DNA of 54,400 bases from positions 1 to 54,400 of the IMG/VR virus record IMGVR_UViG_3300025087_000086. The stretch is one strand, 5' to 3'. This document shows, one piece after another, positions 1-9,997 of the stretch. Below the pieces are notes generated by a model. The model saw only the letters and a program-made list of their open reading frames with translations. It did not search any database and was not told the DNA's origin. The translations under genes were made by a program, and so were the position numbers. Positions within the stretch are counted from its first letter, which is position 1. Every line of letters starts with the position of its first letter. The stretch is from a virus.

Positions 1-705
1 GAAACAAAGCAAATCTATAGTCCATCTACGGATTGGGGTTTGACAGACTTTGGATATCATGACAAGTCCATGCTGCTGTATGACAATGCCCCGCTTAGAC
101 TCTATTCTTACGATAGGTTTCTGACTACACCAGTTAGCCAGAATGACTACAAGATAAACTTTACTTCTGGTGGAGTAGGAGTTCTAGAAATCGGAGTAGA
201 CATCGTTGGGGATACTAGTGGTGCTACTGCGACTATCAGTTCCGATATTACTCTTTCGTCTGGTTCCTTCGCTGGAGGGGACGCTGCTGGATACTTCTAT
301 GTAGAAGATGTCCACGGAGCATTCACGGACGGAGAAGGGATCGAAGTATCCTCGGTCAACTTCGCTACGTTAACTGACACAGAGCAGAGTACCGGCTCTC
401 AACCCTATGCGTATACAATAATCCCTAGCTCCCAAGACCTCTATTTTAATAAGCTGAATGATGCTTATGTAGTTGACTTCAATTACTTTAAGAAACTAGA
501 GTCACTGAGTTCCAATACTGATACTCCTACTTTTCGTTATGAATGGCATATGCTGATTGTCTACAGAGCCGTCTCTGAACTGGCTTCGTACCTCGGAGAA
601 CCAGTGCTTGAGCAAAGGTACTCTATGAAGTACTCTCAGATGCTTGGGCAAATGATGAGATCAGAAGTCCCAGGAAGATATATCAAGAAGAGGCCCATAG
701 CATAA
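1..705 (+). CDS. Tail/neck structural protein, 5' end outside window
   Basis: The frame is open from base 1, so the gene probably begins upstream; a TTG at 40 could serve as start but has no clear ribosome site. The C-terminal part (EWHMLIVYRAVSELASYL followed by a Tyr/Met-rich helix) resembles small connector or tail-completion proteins that precede the tail hub gene in podoviruses. This is resemblance by eye only. The stop overlaps the next start (TAATG at 703-707), so the two genes are translationally coupled. Confidence 0.75.
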   Translation, partial: ETKQIYSPSTDWGLTDFGYHDKSMLLYDNAPLRLYSYDRFLTTPVSQNDYKINFTSGGVGVLEIGVDIVGDTSGATATISSDITLSSGSFAGGDAAGYFYVEDVHGAFTDGEGIEVSSVNFATLTDTEQSTGSQPYAYTIIPSSQDLYFNKLNDAYVVDFNYFKKLESLSSNTDTPTFRYEWHMLIVYRAVSELASYLGEPVLEQRYSMKYSQMLGQMMRSEVPGRYIKKRPIA

Positions 706-3104
706 TGAGACTCAACAAGATTACAATGCCACAGGTCAGGGACCAGATAGTTCAGTTCACTGGAGGAGTGAACGAGTCTGAGACCCAACTTGAACTCAAA
801 CCAGGGGAACTCATTGCTTGTCAGAATTATATGGAAGCAGATGGCCCAGCAAAGGGATACGTATCGCTCAAGGGGTTCGAGAGATACGATGGGACTACTC
901 TGGCCTCTACTGTAGATGTTCCGATCCTAAGGGACTACGGGCTCTTAAATGATGATGCAGTGATCCTACTGGAATCAGATGGAACTCTTGGGTTCACTGA
1001 TCTAGCTAGTTCTCAGACTTTCACTGGTACCTCTGTAACAGAGCCAGAGACCTTTTCTTTTTATCCGAAATATAAAGATACCTCCTTCTTTGTGAATAAT
1101 CATGTAGGTGGGCTCTCAATGAGTGATGCGTTGGGTTTTATAGACCCAATTTGGGATGACTTTACAGTAGAACTTCGGTTCAAAGCTCATGCATCCCTGG
1201 ATACGACAGTAGACTCCACCCTTATTAACAAGACTGGATTGCTTAAAGTATACTGTGACACAGATGGAACTGACCTAAGGTTCGCTTTTAGCATCTCAGA
1301 CATAGCCCCCTCAACAACTACAGTAATCACTTCTAAGAAAGTTGTTCCGGGAGGAGAGTACCATGTAGTGCTCACTAGCAAAGCGGTAGCTGGGACCAGG
1401 ACCACTAGACTCTTAGTTAACGGGGAAACTCTTATAGAGAATGGCACATTTGATGTAGCAGAGATTACAGGTACAGATGATCTAGTATCCAACACAAACG
1501 CTCTGACTGTAGGTTCTACTGTACCAGCAGCGAGTACAGACTCAACCTACGGTTATTTCGATGCAATCCGAATAGACATTGGTTCATATAGATACTTTGG
1601 GCATTACGATATCCCAGTTCTCCCCTACTCCGACCCTGGATACAGCACGATAAACTATGATGACAGGTCCAGGGAGTTGGAGAGAGCAACCATTAAGCCT
1701 CCTTCATTAGCTTTCCAACCAAGCGGTATAGCATACTTCTCGGAAGACCATAAGATATACGTTAAAGCTGGAAACAAGATATACAATGACTCTGCTTCTG
1801 GATGGGTACAGAATACCGGTATCACTCCAAACGCCCCAGAGTCAGCTACATATACTTCAGAGATAATGAGAACCGGGGGAACACTCAAAGGGGCTGATTA
1901 CCGTATAGACGGATTTGATAGTGGTTCCTCAGTTCTGATCTTAGTAGACGGAGTATCACTACCCCGGATTTGGGATGGTTCCTCTTGTACTGTGCTCACC
2001 GATACAGCTATCCTAGAGATGGCAGATGCAGGTCAGTACCCATCCTTCACTATGGTCTGGGCTAACCGAGTGGTACTTGGCTACACCAGTGGTCAGTTAC
2101 TTATGTCAGCTTCGTTTTCCCCTACTGATTTCTCAGGGGGGTTTGGGGCTGGAGTGGTTCTAGGAGATGAGCTAGTTGGCTTCGTAGAAGGGCCAGAAGA
2201 TACTATGATCTGCTTCATGAGGAACAGTATCAAGGTATTCTATAGCTCCATTGAGGGCAGTGCTGATTTCGCTATGACATCTAAGGTATTCTCTAGATCA
2301 TCTGGGGCTATTGAGGGTACTATACAGAGGGCATTAAGTGATATCGTATACGCAGATGACAGAGGGGTTCTCTCGTTTCAATCCACTGATAAATACGGAG
2401 ACTTCGCTTCAGTAGCTCTAACTAAAAAAGTGAACAAGACTTTCCAGAGTAAGAAACTTACGATTACTTGTTCTATGATTGATAAAGAGAGTAACCAGTA
2501 CCGGCTGTTCTTCGAAGACGGTTCGGGGATGATCTTTACGTTTGATAAAGACGGTGCTCTAGCTGGGGCTACTTTCTGTAAGTATCAGATACCAGTGAGA
2601 GAGATAGTAACTGGGGAAGACGCTAGTGGAAACATTGTAAAGTACTTTGTTTCCTCTACCAACTATGTTTACAAGATGGACTCTGGAACCTCTTTTGATG
2701 GAATCGATATTCCGGTAGCCATTGAAACCTCGTTCCACAGCTACGGAGGCGCTAGGTACTGGAAGCGGTTTAGGAAGATCATATTTGAGATAGACGCTGA
2801 TGACTATCACTTGTGGTTCAACTATAAAGTGAACTATGATTACAAAGAGAACTTTATAAACAATTCCCAGGACACTTCGTTAAGCCTCTTTGACACTATG
2901 TCATCTTCTTCTCTCTGGGCCAAGGGAGATTGGGGTTCTTTCTTCTGGAGAAGCAAGAGCTTAGTTGAGAGACCAGCTCTGAATATCTCAGGCTATGGAA
3001 CCAACATGAGTCTTGCAATGAATCACTCAAGCAGATACTTGAATCAGCACATTCTACACAACATGATTGTGGATTACTCAGTGAACAACAGGAAAAGGAG
3101 ATAA
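705..3104 (+). CDS. Large tail protein with LamG-like insert and propeller-like repeats (nozzle/hub candidate)
   Basis: This 799-residue protein begins with a region typical of phage tail hub proteins (QFTGGVNESETQ). Residues about 150-300 look like a concanavalin A/LamG fold (VELRFKAH, then VNGETL and a distal DAIRID strand). The remainder has repeated beta-rich segments around Gly-Asp turns, compatible with a beta-propeller as in T7 gp12 or P22 gp10 nozzle proteins. Its place between a connector-like gene and a tail fibre gene supports a tail-tube or nozzle role. The family name is inferred, not proven. Confidence 0.7.
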   Translation: MRLNKITMPQVRDQIVQFTGGVNESETQLELKPGELIACQNYMEADGPAKGYVSLKGFERYDGTTLASTVDVPILRDYGLLNDDAVILLESDGTLGFTDLASSQTFTGTSVTEPETFSFYPKYKDTSFFVNNHVGGLSMSDALGFIDPIWDDFTVELRFKAHASLDTTVDSTLINKTGLLKVYCDTDGTDLRFAFSISDIAPSTTTVITSKKVVPGGEYHVVLTSKAVAGTRTTRLLVNGETLIENGTFDVAEITGTDDLVSNTNALTVGSTVPAASTDSTYGYFDAIRIDIGSYRYFGHYDIPVLPYSDPGYSTINYDDRSRELERATIKPPSLAFQPSGIAYFSEDHKIYVKAGNKIYNDSASGWVQNTGITPNAPESATYTSEIMRTGGTLKGADYRIDGFDSGSSVLILVDGVSLPRIWDGSSCTVLTDTAILEMADAGQYPSFTMVWANRVVLGYTSGQLLMSASFSPTDFSGGFGAGVVLGDELVGFVEGPEDTMICFMRNSIKVFYSSIEGSADFAMTSKVFSRSSGAIEGTIQRALSDIVYADDRGVLSFQSTDKYGDFASVALTKKVNKTFQSKKLTITCSMIDKESNQYRLFFEDGSGMIFTFDKDGALAGATFCKYQIPVREIVTGEDASGNIVKYFVSSTNYVYKMDSGTSFDGIDIPVAIETSFHSYGGARYWKRFRKIIFEIDADDYHLWFNYKVNYDYKENFINNSQDTSLSLFDTMSSSSLWAKGDWGSFFWRSKSLVERPALNISGYGTNMSLAMNHSSRYLNQHILHNMIVDYSVNNRKRR

Positions 3105-3109
3105 TACAA

Positions 3110-4762
3110 GTGGGCACTAATAGATTTTTTAATCCTGGGACATCTCTTGATGTAGCCAATGGAACAGTCTCAGATGAGACAGATATTAATGATGTAGTAG
3201 ACGATGTAACGGATTCCTTCAATCTAGTGGAAGATGACATTACTCTGTTAGCTGCTGAAGTGTTCACAGGGGGCATTCTGGATAACACTGGACTCACTAC
3301 CCCCATCACCCTGGGATACACTGCTGCTGTGCCTCCCGCAACTCCAGCGGAGTATTCAGTGACTCTAGTTAATGACGCTGTTGCGAACATCAATACGATC
3401 TCTACAGACGGTACTCTAGCTGGGAATACAGACACGGATATCCCAACGGAGAAGGCAGTGAAGACCTATGCTGATACAAAAATTGCTTCTAGTTACTTAG
3501 ATACAGATGGAACACTAACAGCTAACTCTGATGTCAAAGTAGCAACTCAAAAGGCTACTAAGACTTACGCTGATACTAAAATTCCAAGCAGTTACCTGGA
3601 TACTGATGGCACCTTAGCAGCTAACTCAGATACTAAGGTTGCTTCTCAGAAAGCAGTGAAGACATATGTTGGTAATTACATTTCAACCTCATATACTCCA
3701 ACATACAGAAACATAATTTGTAATCAAGAAATGCTTGTAAACCAGAAGAACGAGAATGCCTCAGTTGCAGTTAGTACCTCGGCTAGGACTGTAGATAGGT
3801 GGTGGTGTAGTAAGCTCAATACGGATCAGCTAGTAGCGGGAGTTGCAAGGTATGGAGATAGGTGGGCTCAGGCAGCTTTTGGGTATAGCAGAGCTAGTCT
3901 AAGGTGCACAGTAAGCACAAAAGAGACTACTACTGATGTAGATGAGTATCTTATTCCTTTTGAATACAAGTTTACAGGGACCGATTATAATCACCTCAGA
4001 GGTACTACGAACTGGACTCTCTCTTTTGATTTTAAATCAAATATGCCGAATAACTCTGTATTCTCTATAGTGTTTTTCACTGGTGCTATAGGAGTTGGAG
4101 ATGCTTACACATACGATTTCACATATGCATCAACTAGTACTGTCCAAAGAATAACAATGCCAATGCCAATTTTCTATGGTACTTCTATCGCTGCTGGCTT
4201 TAGGATAGCTGCTTTCGGGGGAGTGAATTACCAATGCACCGACCTAGAGACTTGGGAGAGTTCCTCTTCTGCGCTTTGTTCTCCATTTGCTACTGATTGG
4301 ATTTCTTATGCAAATGGAACATATACTTCTATCTCCTCTGTTCAGATAAATGAGGGAACTGTAGAAACAGCTTTTGAGAGAAAAGAGTTTAGGGAGTACT
4401 TAGATGAGTGCTACCCTTATTTTTACAAAACATATGAAGAACCATATGCACTTGGTACTACAGATGAGTTCAATGCTGAAGTGGCATTTAAGAATGCTCC
4501 CGCTGGGGCTTCTATCGACTTGTATCAGAATGTACATTTCCCAAAGGAGTCAGATACTGGAGGTGCAGCGCCAACAGTAGTTCTGTATTCTACTAGTACT
4601 GGAGATAGCGGAAAGATTAGGAATGTTACAGCAGGAACTGAGATTGCTGCTACAGCAGATGTTATCAGTAGAAAAGGTTTTAATAAAGTAGATACTGGGG
4701 TCACTACATTAGCTGATGGTGATAGGATCGCATTCCATTATACTGTGGATTCTGGATATTAA
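3110..4762 (+). CDS. Tail fibre protein
   Basis: The gene starts at GTG 3110 behind an AAGGAG site. The 550-residue product has an N-terminal attachment part, then three imperfect repeats (about residues 100-190) of the pattern DTDGTL.ANSD.KVA.QKA.KTY, the usual trimeric tail fibre shaft repeat. Beyond residue 200 is a beta-rich domain with many Trp and Tyr residues (DRWWCSKL, WTLSFDFKS), likely carbohydrate-binding. It probably recognises the host surface. Confidence 0.88.
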   Translation: MGTNRFFNPGTSLDVANGTVSDETDINDVVDDVTDSFNLVEDDITLLAAEVFTGGILDNTGLTTPITLGYTAAVPPATPAEYSVTLVNDAVANINTISTDGTLAGNTDTDIPTEKAVKTYADTKIASSYLDTDGTLTANSDVKVATQKATKTYADTKIPSSYLDTDGTLAANSDTKVASQKAVKTYVGNYISTSYTPTYRNIICNQEMLVNQKNENASVAVSTSARTVDRWWCSKLNTDQLVAGVARYGDRWAQAAFGYSRASLRCTVSTKETTTDVDEYLIPFEYKFTGTDYNHLRGTTNWTLSFDFKSNMPNNSVFSIVFFTGAIGVGDAYTYDFTYASTSTVQRITMPMPIFYGTSIAAGFRIAAFGGVNYQCTDLETWESSSSALCSPFATDWISYANGTYTSISSVQINEGTVETAFERKEFREYLDECYPYFYKTYEEPYALGTTDEFNAEVAFKNAPAGASIDLYQNVHFPKESDTGGAAPTVVLYSTSTGDSGKIRNVTAGTEIAATADVISRKGFNKVDTGVTTLADGDRIAFHYTVDSGY

Positions 4763-4779
4763 TTAAGAGGAAAAAGAAT

Positions 4780-6045
4780 ATGGCAACAACTGACTTAACA
4801 CTACAACCTGCTGAGAAAGTAACAGCTCTTACTGGGTATACACCGGATAAAGAAATTAATGTAGCTAGGGTCAGCGAGACTCCTCAGTACTTCACTAACA
4901 CTCAGGATACAACAAATACTCAGGAGACTTCTGGTACCCAAGCCACTGCTACTGACCCAACTCAGTCTTCGACAACTGCTCCAGACCAAACAGGCACAGC
5001 GCTAGCCGGGGCTGGAGCCATTGGAGACCAGGGTACAGCTAACGCAGAAGAGGCCAGGACTGCTGCAAACGTAGCGACTGGTACTTATGATTCCAAGAAC
5101 CTAGGCACAGTAAACCAATCCGCTCAAGTAAAGTCTGGAACTGGAATGATAGATGCTACTGGGGGAGCAGCAACTGTGCAGGGGCAGTTGGAGAAGTTAC
5201 TGGCTTATGATAAAGAGACTGGGCAGTACACTAATCCCTACATAGCTAACGCAGAAGCCAAAGCTAAGGAACAAGCAGCAGCTTCCGGGTTACTGGGGTC
5301 TTCTATGGCCGCTGGTGCAGCTAGGAGAGCAGCGATTGAATCCGGGCTACCGATTGCTCAGCAAGACGCAGACACCTATGCTAAAGCTACTCTCCAAGAG
5401 CAGGATACTTATAACGCCATTTCCAAGAACATCGCTGATGGAGTAGTCACTGCTGACCTGAAGCATTACCAGAATACCCTAGACCAAGCCATGGCAAACA
5501 AGAATACTCAGATGAATATTCTAATGGATGCTGCGGCTAAATCTAATGATACTATAGAGCAGGGATTCCTAACCCAGATGTCTAAGTCTATGGATCACTG
5601 GAGCCAGAGTACAATGGAGAATGCTAGGAATAATCTTAATGTCGTTATGAAGAAAATGGACCTTGACCAGCAGACTCAGCTACAGACTCAGAATCTTGTG
5701 GCTAATCTAGTCTCTGGAACCCAAGGGGAAATCATGAACATGATGCAAGACCCTGACTTTGTTGGGGGCTTTTTGACTGCACTAGGAGACCCTGCTGGAA
5801 CTCCTAAGTATTTTAATGATGCAGATGGTAATGTGGACTACACTCAACCAAACTACACAGCAGCCCAGAGAGCTAAAGCTAAAGAGAACATGATGACATT
5901 CTTTAGTAAAGATATTATGGGTTACGCTGCTGCTAATACGAAGTTCATTACTGACTCAGTTGGGCTCTTTGACGATTACTATCTCTGGGCTCTAAGGGAA
6001 ACTTGGAATGCAGGAGTACCGGGGACTAGCGGAAGCTTCTACTAG
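4780..6045 (+). CDS. Virion protein, probable internal/ejection component
   Basis: This 421-residue protein has a Thr/Gln/Ala-rich low-complexity N-terminus, then a helical region with GLLGSSMAAGAARRAAIESG and LPIAQQDADTYA. That motif style recurs in podovirus proteins located between tail and pilot genes. Long Ala/Gln/Met-rich helices suggest a coiled assembly. No enzymatic motif was seen. Function is inferred from position. Confidence 0.7.
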   Translation: MATTDLTLQPAEKVTALTGYTPDKEINVARVSETPQYFTNTQDTTNTQETSGTQATATDPTQSSTTAPDQTGTALAGAGAIGDQGTANAEEARTAANVATGTYDSKNLGTVNQSAQVKSGTGMIDATGGAATVQGQLEKLLAYDKETGQYTNPYIANAEAKAKEQAAASGLLGSSMAAGAARRAAIESGLPIAQQDADTYAKATLQEQDTYNAISKNIADGVVTADLKHYQNTLDQAMANKNTQMNILMDAAAKSNDTIEQGFLTQMSKSMDHWSQSTMENARNNLNVVMKKMDLDQQTQLQTQNLVANLVSGTQGEIMNMMQDPDFVGGFLTALGDPAGTPKYFNDADGNVDYTQPNYTAAQRAKAKENMMTFFSKDIMGYAAANTKFITDSVGLFDDYYLWALRETWNAGVPGTSGSFY

Positions 6046-6069
6046 AGCTAATGGGATCGGAGGGAATAC

Positions 6070-6561
6070 TTGGATACTAAACAAAACATGGGTACTGGGT
6101 TTTTCAGAGCTAATTGGAATAACTCACAGACAGTCATCAATATTGTACGAGGGCTCACTGGGAACCCTAATGCTTCTGCTGACATGATTCTTAAACTTAG
6201 GAATCCTAGTTTCTATGTGTTCATAAGTGACTCAGGAAAGTCTCTGTTATCCTTTGAACCAGTGTTTGGAGCAGTACCTTGGTATCTAGTTCATACGTTT
6301 TGTGGTGAGGGTGAACGAGGGTTACAGTTAAAACTCTTCCTTTTAAGAGTCGGTCTCTGGATGGCAGAGAATACCAAAGCAGAGGCATTCATGGCAGTGA
6401 TCCCAAGCGACCTAAGGCACTACGGTATCTTTCTAAGATCAGCTATGGGGATGAAACGAGCTGGCAGGGAGTCAGATACTACTATATACACGATTGGAAT
6501 TGATAGGTACGAAGAGATGAAGAACAAGTTAATTAAATTAGAAACAGAGAACGGAGAATAG
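6070..6561 (+). CDS. Small virion-associated protein, possibly GNAT-like fold
   Basis: The gene starts at TTG 6070 with a strong GGAGGG site 5 bases upstream. The 163-residue product alternates strands and helices (FYVFISDSGKSLLSFEP, LRHYGIFLRSAMGMKRAG) in a way reminiscent of GNAT acetyltransferases; some phages carry such a protein among their ejection genes. The acetyl-CoA loop is not clear, so this assignment is weak. It sits between two virion genes. Confidence 0.6.
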   Translation: MDTKQNMGTGFFRANWNNSQTVINIVRGLTGNPNASADMILKLRNPSFYVFISDSGKSLLSFEPVFGAVPWYLVHTFCGEGERGLQLKLFLLRVGLWMAENTKAEAFMAVIPSDLRHYGIFLRSAMGMKRAGRESDTTIYTIGIDRYEEMKNKLIKLETENGE

Positions 6562-6563
6562 GT

Positions 6564-7355
6564 ATGCCTGTATTTGTTGGGTTTGCTGCTATAGGTGGTG
6601 CTCTGGGATTCGCTGGAACCACTGCTATTGTAGTTGGTGTAGCCGTTAGTGCTGCTGTAGGTGCTGCTATTGGTGGTCTAGTTGCTGCTGTTACTGGAGG
6701 GGACATCTTAGAGGGGATGCTCTTTGGAGCAGTAGGTGGCTTAGTGGTAGGTGGCGTCTTCGGAGTAGGCATTGGAGGGGCAATAAATGCTACTGGTGCT
6801 GCTGAAGGTCTAGCGAGTACAGCTAGTATAACTGGGACAGGAGGTTATGTTAGTAGCTCAGGTGCTCTTACTACTTTCGCTACTCCATCAATTGGAGCTA
6901 GTGGTACTGTAGCTGCTGGCGGAACTGCTTCAGGAGGTATGGGTCTTGGGGAATCTATGGTTGCTTCTGGTCTCATGAAAGCAGCCGAAGGATACATGGG
7001 AGCAGATGAAGCAGAGAACCAAAGAGAGTGGCAGTCCTCAGAAGCAGCTAAGAATCGAGAAGCACAGATGGCAATGTCTATGAACAGTGCTGCTGCGGCT
7101 TCTAACTTCCATTTGACTGAGAAACTCAAGTTACAAGAGGCATTACAAGAGGACCAAATCCAAACTCTCAGGGAACAAGAGAGTATTCGTAGAGGCCGAG
7201 GGAGACTACAAGGTGCAGTTCTCTCGGGTGGACAGGGGGTTCAGACCGAGAAAGCAGAGCTACTTAAGCCGACTCAGCCAGAGACTATGGTAACTGCTCC
7301 AGTACAGCAGAGACCAATACTCAGAACTCAGACCACTGCGCTGAGGGGTGCATAA
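6564..7355 (+). CDS. Glycine-rich membrane-active virion (pilot) protein
   Basis: The first 90 residues are Gly/Ala/Val-rich with two or three hydrophobic segments, one starting GGALGFAGTTAIVVGVAVSA. The C-terminal half is polar and helical (residues about 145-215, many Gln/Glu/Arg). This resembles DNA-ejection proteins that enter the host envelope. The gene follows its neighbour by two bases and overlaps the next by TAATG. Confidence 0.7.
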   Translation: MPVFVGFAAIGGALGFAGTTAIVVGVAVSAAVGAAIGGLVAAVTGGDILEGMLFGAVGGLVVGGVFGVGIGGAINATGAAEGLASTASITGTGGYVSSSGALTTFATPSIGASGTVAAGGTASGGMGLGESMVASGLMKAAEGYMGADEAENQREWQSSEAAKNREAQMAMSMNSAAAASNFHLTEKLKLQEALQEDQIQTLREQESIRRGRGRLQGAVLSGGQGVQTEKAELLKPTQPETMVTAPVQQRPILRTQTTALRGA

Positions 7356-8239
7356 TGAATTTCCTAAAGAACTACCCTCCAGTTGGGATACGGAATGGAA
7401 CCTATGGAGCTACCCCCAGTACATCTGGAACTCCTACGATCCCCCAAGGACAGCCACTAGCTCTCAATGGACCTGGGCAACTCCCACCAACTGGGCTAGG
7501 GTCTCTTGGTATCTCTACTTCAACGGCTCCCTACGGAGAAGCATTTGAGAACATAGGGAACCAGTGGTTAGATGCTCAGAACCAACTTAGTACCGCTGCT
7601 AGCCAGTTTGAGAAAGATGTAGCAGCAGCACATAAAGACCTGGGGACAGTGGACTCTACTGTAGATAAACTCTACTCAGAAATCTTAGAGAAAGAAGGAG
7701 TCAAGGTAGCAGTGGGTGCTCCAACTGGATCATTAGATAATAACGGGAATCTGGTGCAAGGACCATTTGCTGCTGAAGCTGAGTACGAGATACCATACTC
7801 AGTCTGGGATGATCTATGGAAAGCTTTCCATGACCCAAACGATCCGAGGCACGAAGAGATGAAGAACTCTCCATGGAGAATGGGTAGCTATAAAGATGAA
7901 GCAGGAGTGGAGCATCTATACGTTGACCCTAATGGATACGGTAAAGAGTTGCATGAACTCTTTGCTACCATGCCAGAGCAGATCAAGCAAGGGGCCTATG
8001 CTGAAGTAGCGAAGAAATGGGAAGCTGCATCAGAGCAATTAGCTGAGCAAGAGACAGAGGGACTGGCAAAACTAGGTGGCTACACAAACCAACTGGCCTT
8101 GGCGGGGAATCAACTTGGTGGTCTTTATAGAGATATGGACGTTGATTTACCCAAGGAGTTTCGGAACACTGGTATCGGAGAAGGAGAACGTGGTGGATCA
8201 CAACGTAGACAGACTGGCTTCAGTGTACTAGGGGGCTAA
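7355..8239 (+). CDS. Virion protein, coiled, ejection set
   Basis: This 294-residue protein has a Pro/Gly/Thr-rich N-terminus and Ala/Gln-rich helices around residues 65-115 and 200-255. There is no recognised enzymatic motif. Its start overlaps the stop of the preceding pilot-like gene, so it probably belongs to the same virion substructure. A second frame at 7348-7548 is a shadow. Confidence 0.68.
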   Translation: MNFLKNYPPVGIRNGTYGATPSTSGTPTIPQGQPLALNGPGQLPPTGLGSLGISTSTAPYGEAFENIGNQWLDAQNQLSTAASQFEKDVAAAHKDLGTVDSTVDKLYSEILEKEGVKVAVGAPTGSLDNNGNLVQGPFAAEAEYEIPYSVWDDLWKAFHDPNDPRHEEMKNSPWRMGSYKDEAGVEHLYVDPNGYGKELHELFATMPEQIKQGAYAEVAKKWEAASEQLAEQETEGLAKLGGYTNQLALAGNQLGGLYRDMDVDLPKEFRNTGIGEGERGGSQRRQTGFSVLGG

Positions 8240-8243
8240 TAAG

Positions 8244-9074
8244 ATGGAAGAAACTATGATGAATAACGAGAGCCAGGAACCAGAGAACAACCAGGAAATG
8301 TCTCTGGAGACAAACCAGGAGAACCAAGGGAATCCAGGGAGCCAAGGGAAACCAGAGAGCCAAGGGAACCAGGGAGCGACTGGCTTCCAAGCTATGGTTG
8401 ACCCCAGTAAGAACCAAGATGTTGACCCAGCTACTCAGAGGAAACTAGAAGACATAAAGGCTATGACCATTAACTTTATGTACAGTGACAAGACTAAGGC
8501 TTCAGTAAAACAGATGGTCTCTGGCAAAGATTACCAGAAGACTGTCCCGATGGCTGCTACTTCGATCTATAAGCAGCTACAAATGTTCCTCAAGAAAGAC
8601 ACTAAGAAGCCTCTTGATTTGGATACTAAGCTGGCTATTGGTCTCACTGCATTCAGTGAAACGATGGAGTTGGCTCAGGCTATGGGAGCGATACCCGCAG
8701 ATGTCTCGGAAGATGAAACTGAGTCAATGCTTCGTAAAGTCATGCAAGATGAGATTCAAGCTGGGCTTAAGAGTGGAGAGATTGACCCAATTGAGTTACA
8801 GAGCAAGATTGAGACTATACTTCCAGATAACATGAAGCAAGAGGGGTCTAAGCTTGTTACTGCCCACGGTGGGTCGGATAGGCCAACTCAGCAGATGGTG
8901 GATCATATGAGAAAACAAAACATAGAGCGTCCACTGAGGACTGAGAATGAAATGCTGAAGGATCAGAACAAGCAGACTAGGACCGCTCTAACTGGGCTCC
9001 AGAACGCAGTACCGATTCAAGGGAAACCTAATATCCCTAGTACTGGTGCAGAAGTCTTCATGGGAGGTAAGTAA
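8244..9074 (+). CDS. Virion protein with Asn/Gln-rich N-terminus
   Basis: The 276-residue product has a low-complexity N-terminus rich in Gln, Asn, Gly and Ser (residues 5-47), then a helical body. The first perfect copy of the genome-wide palindrome lies in the low-complexity part, read as MSLET. No catalytic motif is visible. Context suggests a structural or scaffolding role. Confidence 0.68.
   Translation: MEETMMNNESQEPENNQEMSLETNQENQGNPGSQGKPESQGNQGATGFQAMVDPSKNQDVDPATQRKLEDIKAMTINFMYSDKTKASVKQMVSGKDYQKTVPMAATSIYKQLQMFLKKDTKKPLDLDTKLAIGLTAFSETMELAQAMGAIPADVSEDETESMLRKVMQDEIQAGLKSGEIDPIELQSKIETILPDNMKQEGSKLVTAHGGSDRPTQQMVDHMRKQNIERPLRTENEMLKDQNKQTRTALTGLQNAVPIQGKPNIPSTGAEVFMGGK
8299..8312. 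repeat. Palindrome, perfect
   Basis: Leftmost copy; read as MSLET in a virion gene. Confidence 0.9.
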
Positions 9075-9076
9075 TC

Positions 9077-9994
9077 ATGGGAGCATGGGGTGCAGCGTTG
9101 GCAGGATTCGTAGGTGGAGCAAGTGGAGAGTACGTTAAGCAAGCAGACGAACAGAGAGAGTGGGAGCGGAAGCAGTTACTAATGCAAGCTGAGTTGATGA
9201 AGTCCAAAGAGTTGGCTCAGTACTCTGCTGGCTTACAGAAGATGAACAAAGAATATGTAGATGCAAGCGGGAATCTAGTCCAAGCCACTATGGGTCCAGA
9301 TGGGAGCGTAGCGATACCAGAGGGTGCTACTTCAATGGACATCATGCAGGGACTCCAGAGCATTGAAGCATCTAAAGCTTCCGCTGAAGCGTCTAAGGCA
9401 TCTGCTGCTCAGAATACTGCTGAGACTGCGTTGCTTGGTAAGAAGATGTCTCTCGAAGAGAGGAAGGTAGCTGCTGATGAGCTAAGGGCCAGGACTGATG
9501 CAGCAGGTGGTGGAGTTAAGGTGACTGACTTTGATAAGAAATCTTTGTTAGCTCAGAGAACAATGATTGGCATCCTCCAGAAGCAGAAGACAGATGACCC
9601 AGATGCTATTGACTGGGGTAAAGTATCCACTGCTGATAAGGCTGCATTGAACATGGCTGGAGCATTACCCCCTGATATCAAGATGTCCGATAAGCCAATG
9701 TCTGAGGGGGAGGCCAGGAAAGAGGCTGTAAAGATTGTAGCTGGGATGGAGAAAGAAGACCCAACCCTATTTACTGGAGTACCTGCTGTAAACTCTATAT
9801 GGCCTGGGCAGGATAAACCAGAAATACCAGCTAAGAACAGAGAGGAAATTATAAACTCCCTTACCAGAGAAATCCAAGGGGAGTCAGCACCAAGCTCCCC
9901 CAAGACAGTTTCTGTCCCAGTTGGTACAGTTCGGAATGGCTACAGATTCAAAGGTGGAAACCCTAACGATAAGAATTCTTGGGAAAAGATTTAA
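9077..9994 (+). CDS. Virion protein, probable internal/ejection component
   Basis: This 305-residue protein opens with a short Gly/Ala hydrophobic stretch (AALAGFVGGASG) and continues as a charged, Gln-rich helix, including Ala/Ser repeats (EASKASAEASKASAAQ). Such proteins often form the internal core or channel in podoviruses. It lies directly before the giant polyvalent protein, leaving three bases between them. Confidence 0.68.
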   Translation: MGAWGAALAGFVGGASGEYVKQADEQREWERKQLLMQAELMKSKELAQYSAGLQKMNKEYVDASGNLVQATMGPDGSVAIPEGATSMDIMQGLQSIEASKASAEASKASAAQNTAETALLGKKMSLEERKVAADELRARTDAAGGGVKVTDFDKKSLLAQRTMIGILQKQKTDDPDAIDWGKVSTADKAALNMAGALPPDIKMSDKPMSEGEARKEAVKIVAGMEKEDPTLFTGVPAVNSIWPGQDKPEIPAKNREEIINSLTREIQGESAPSSPKTVSVPVGTVRNGYRFKGGNPNDKNSWEKI

Positions 9995-9997
9995 TAT

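Noticed and set aside
2300-2400. YADD in the large tail protein, like a reverse transcriptase active site
   Set aside because: The surrounding residues have no other reverse transcriptase motif and the context is a tail protein.
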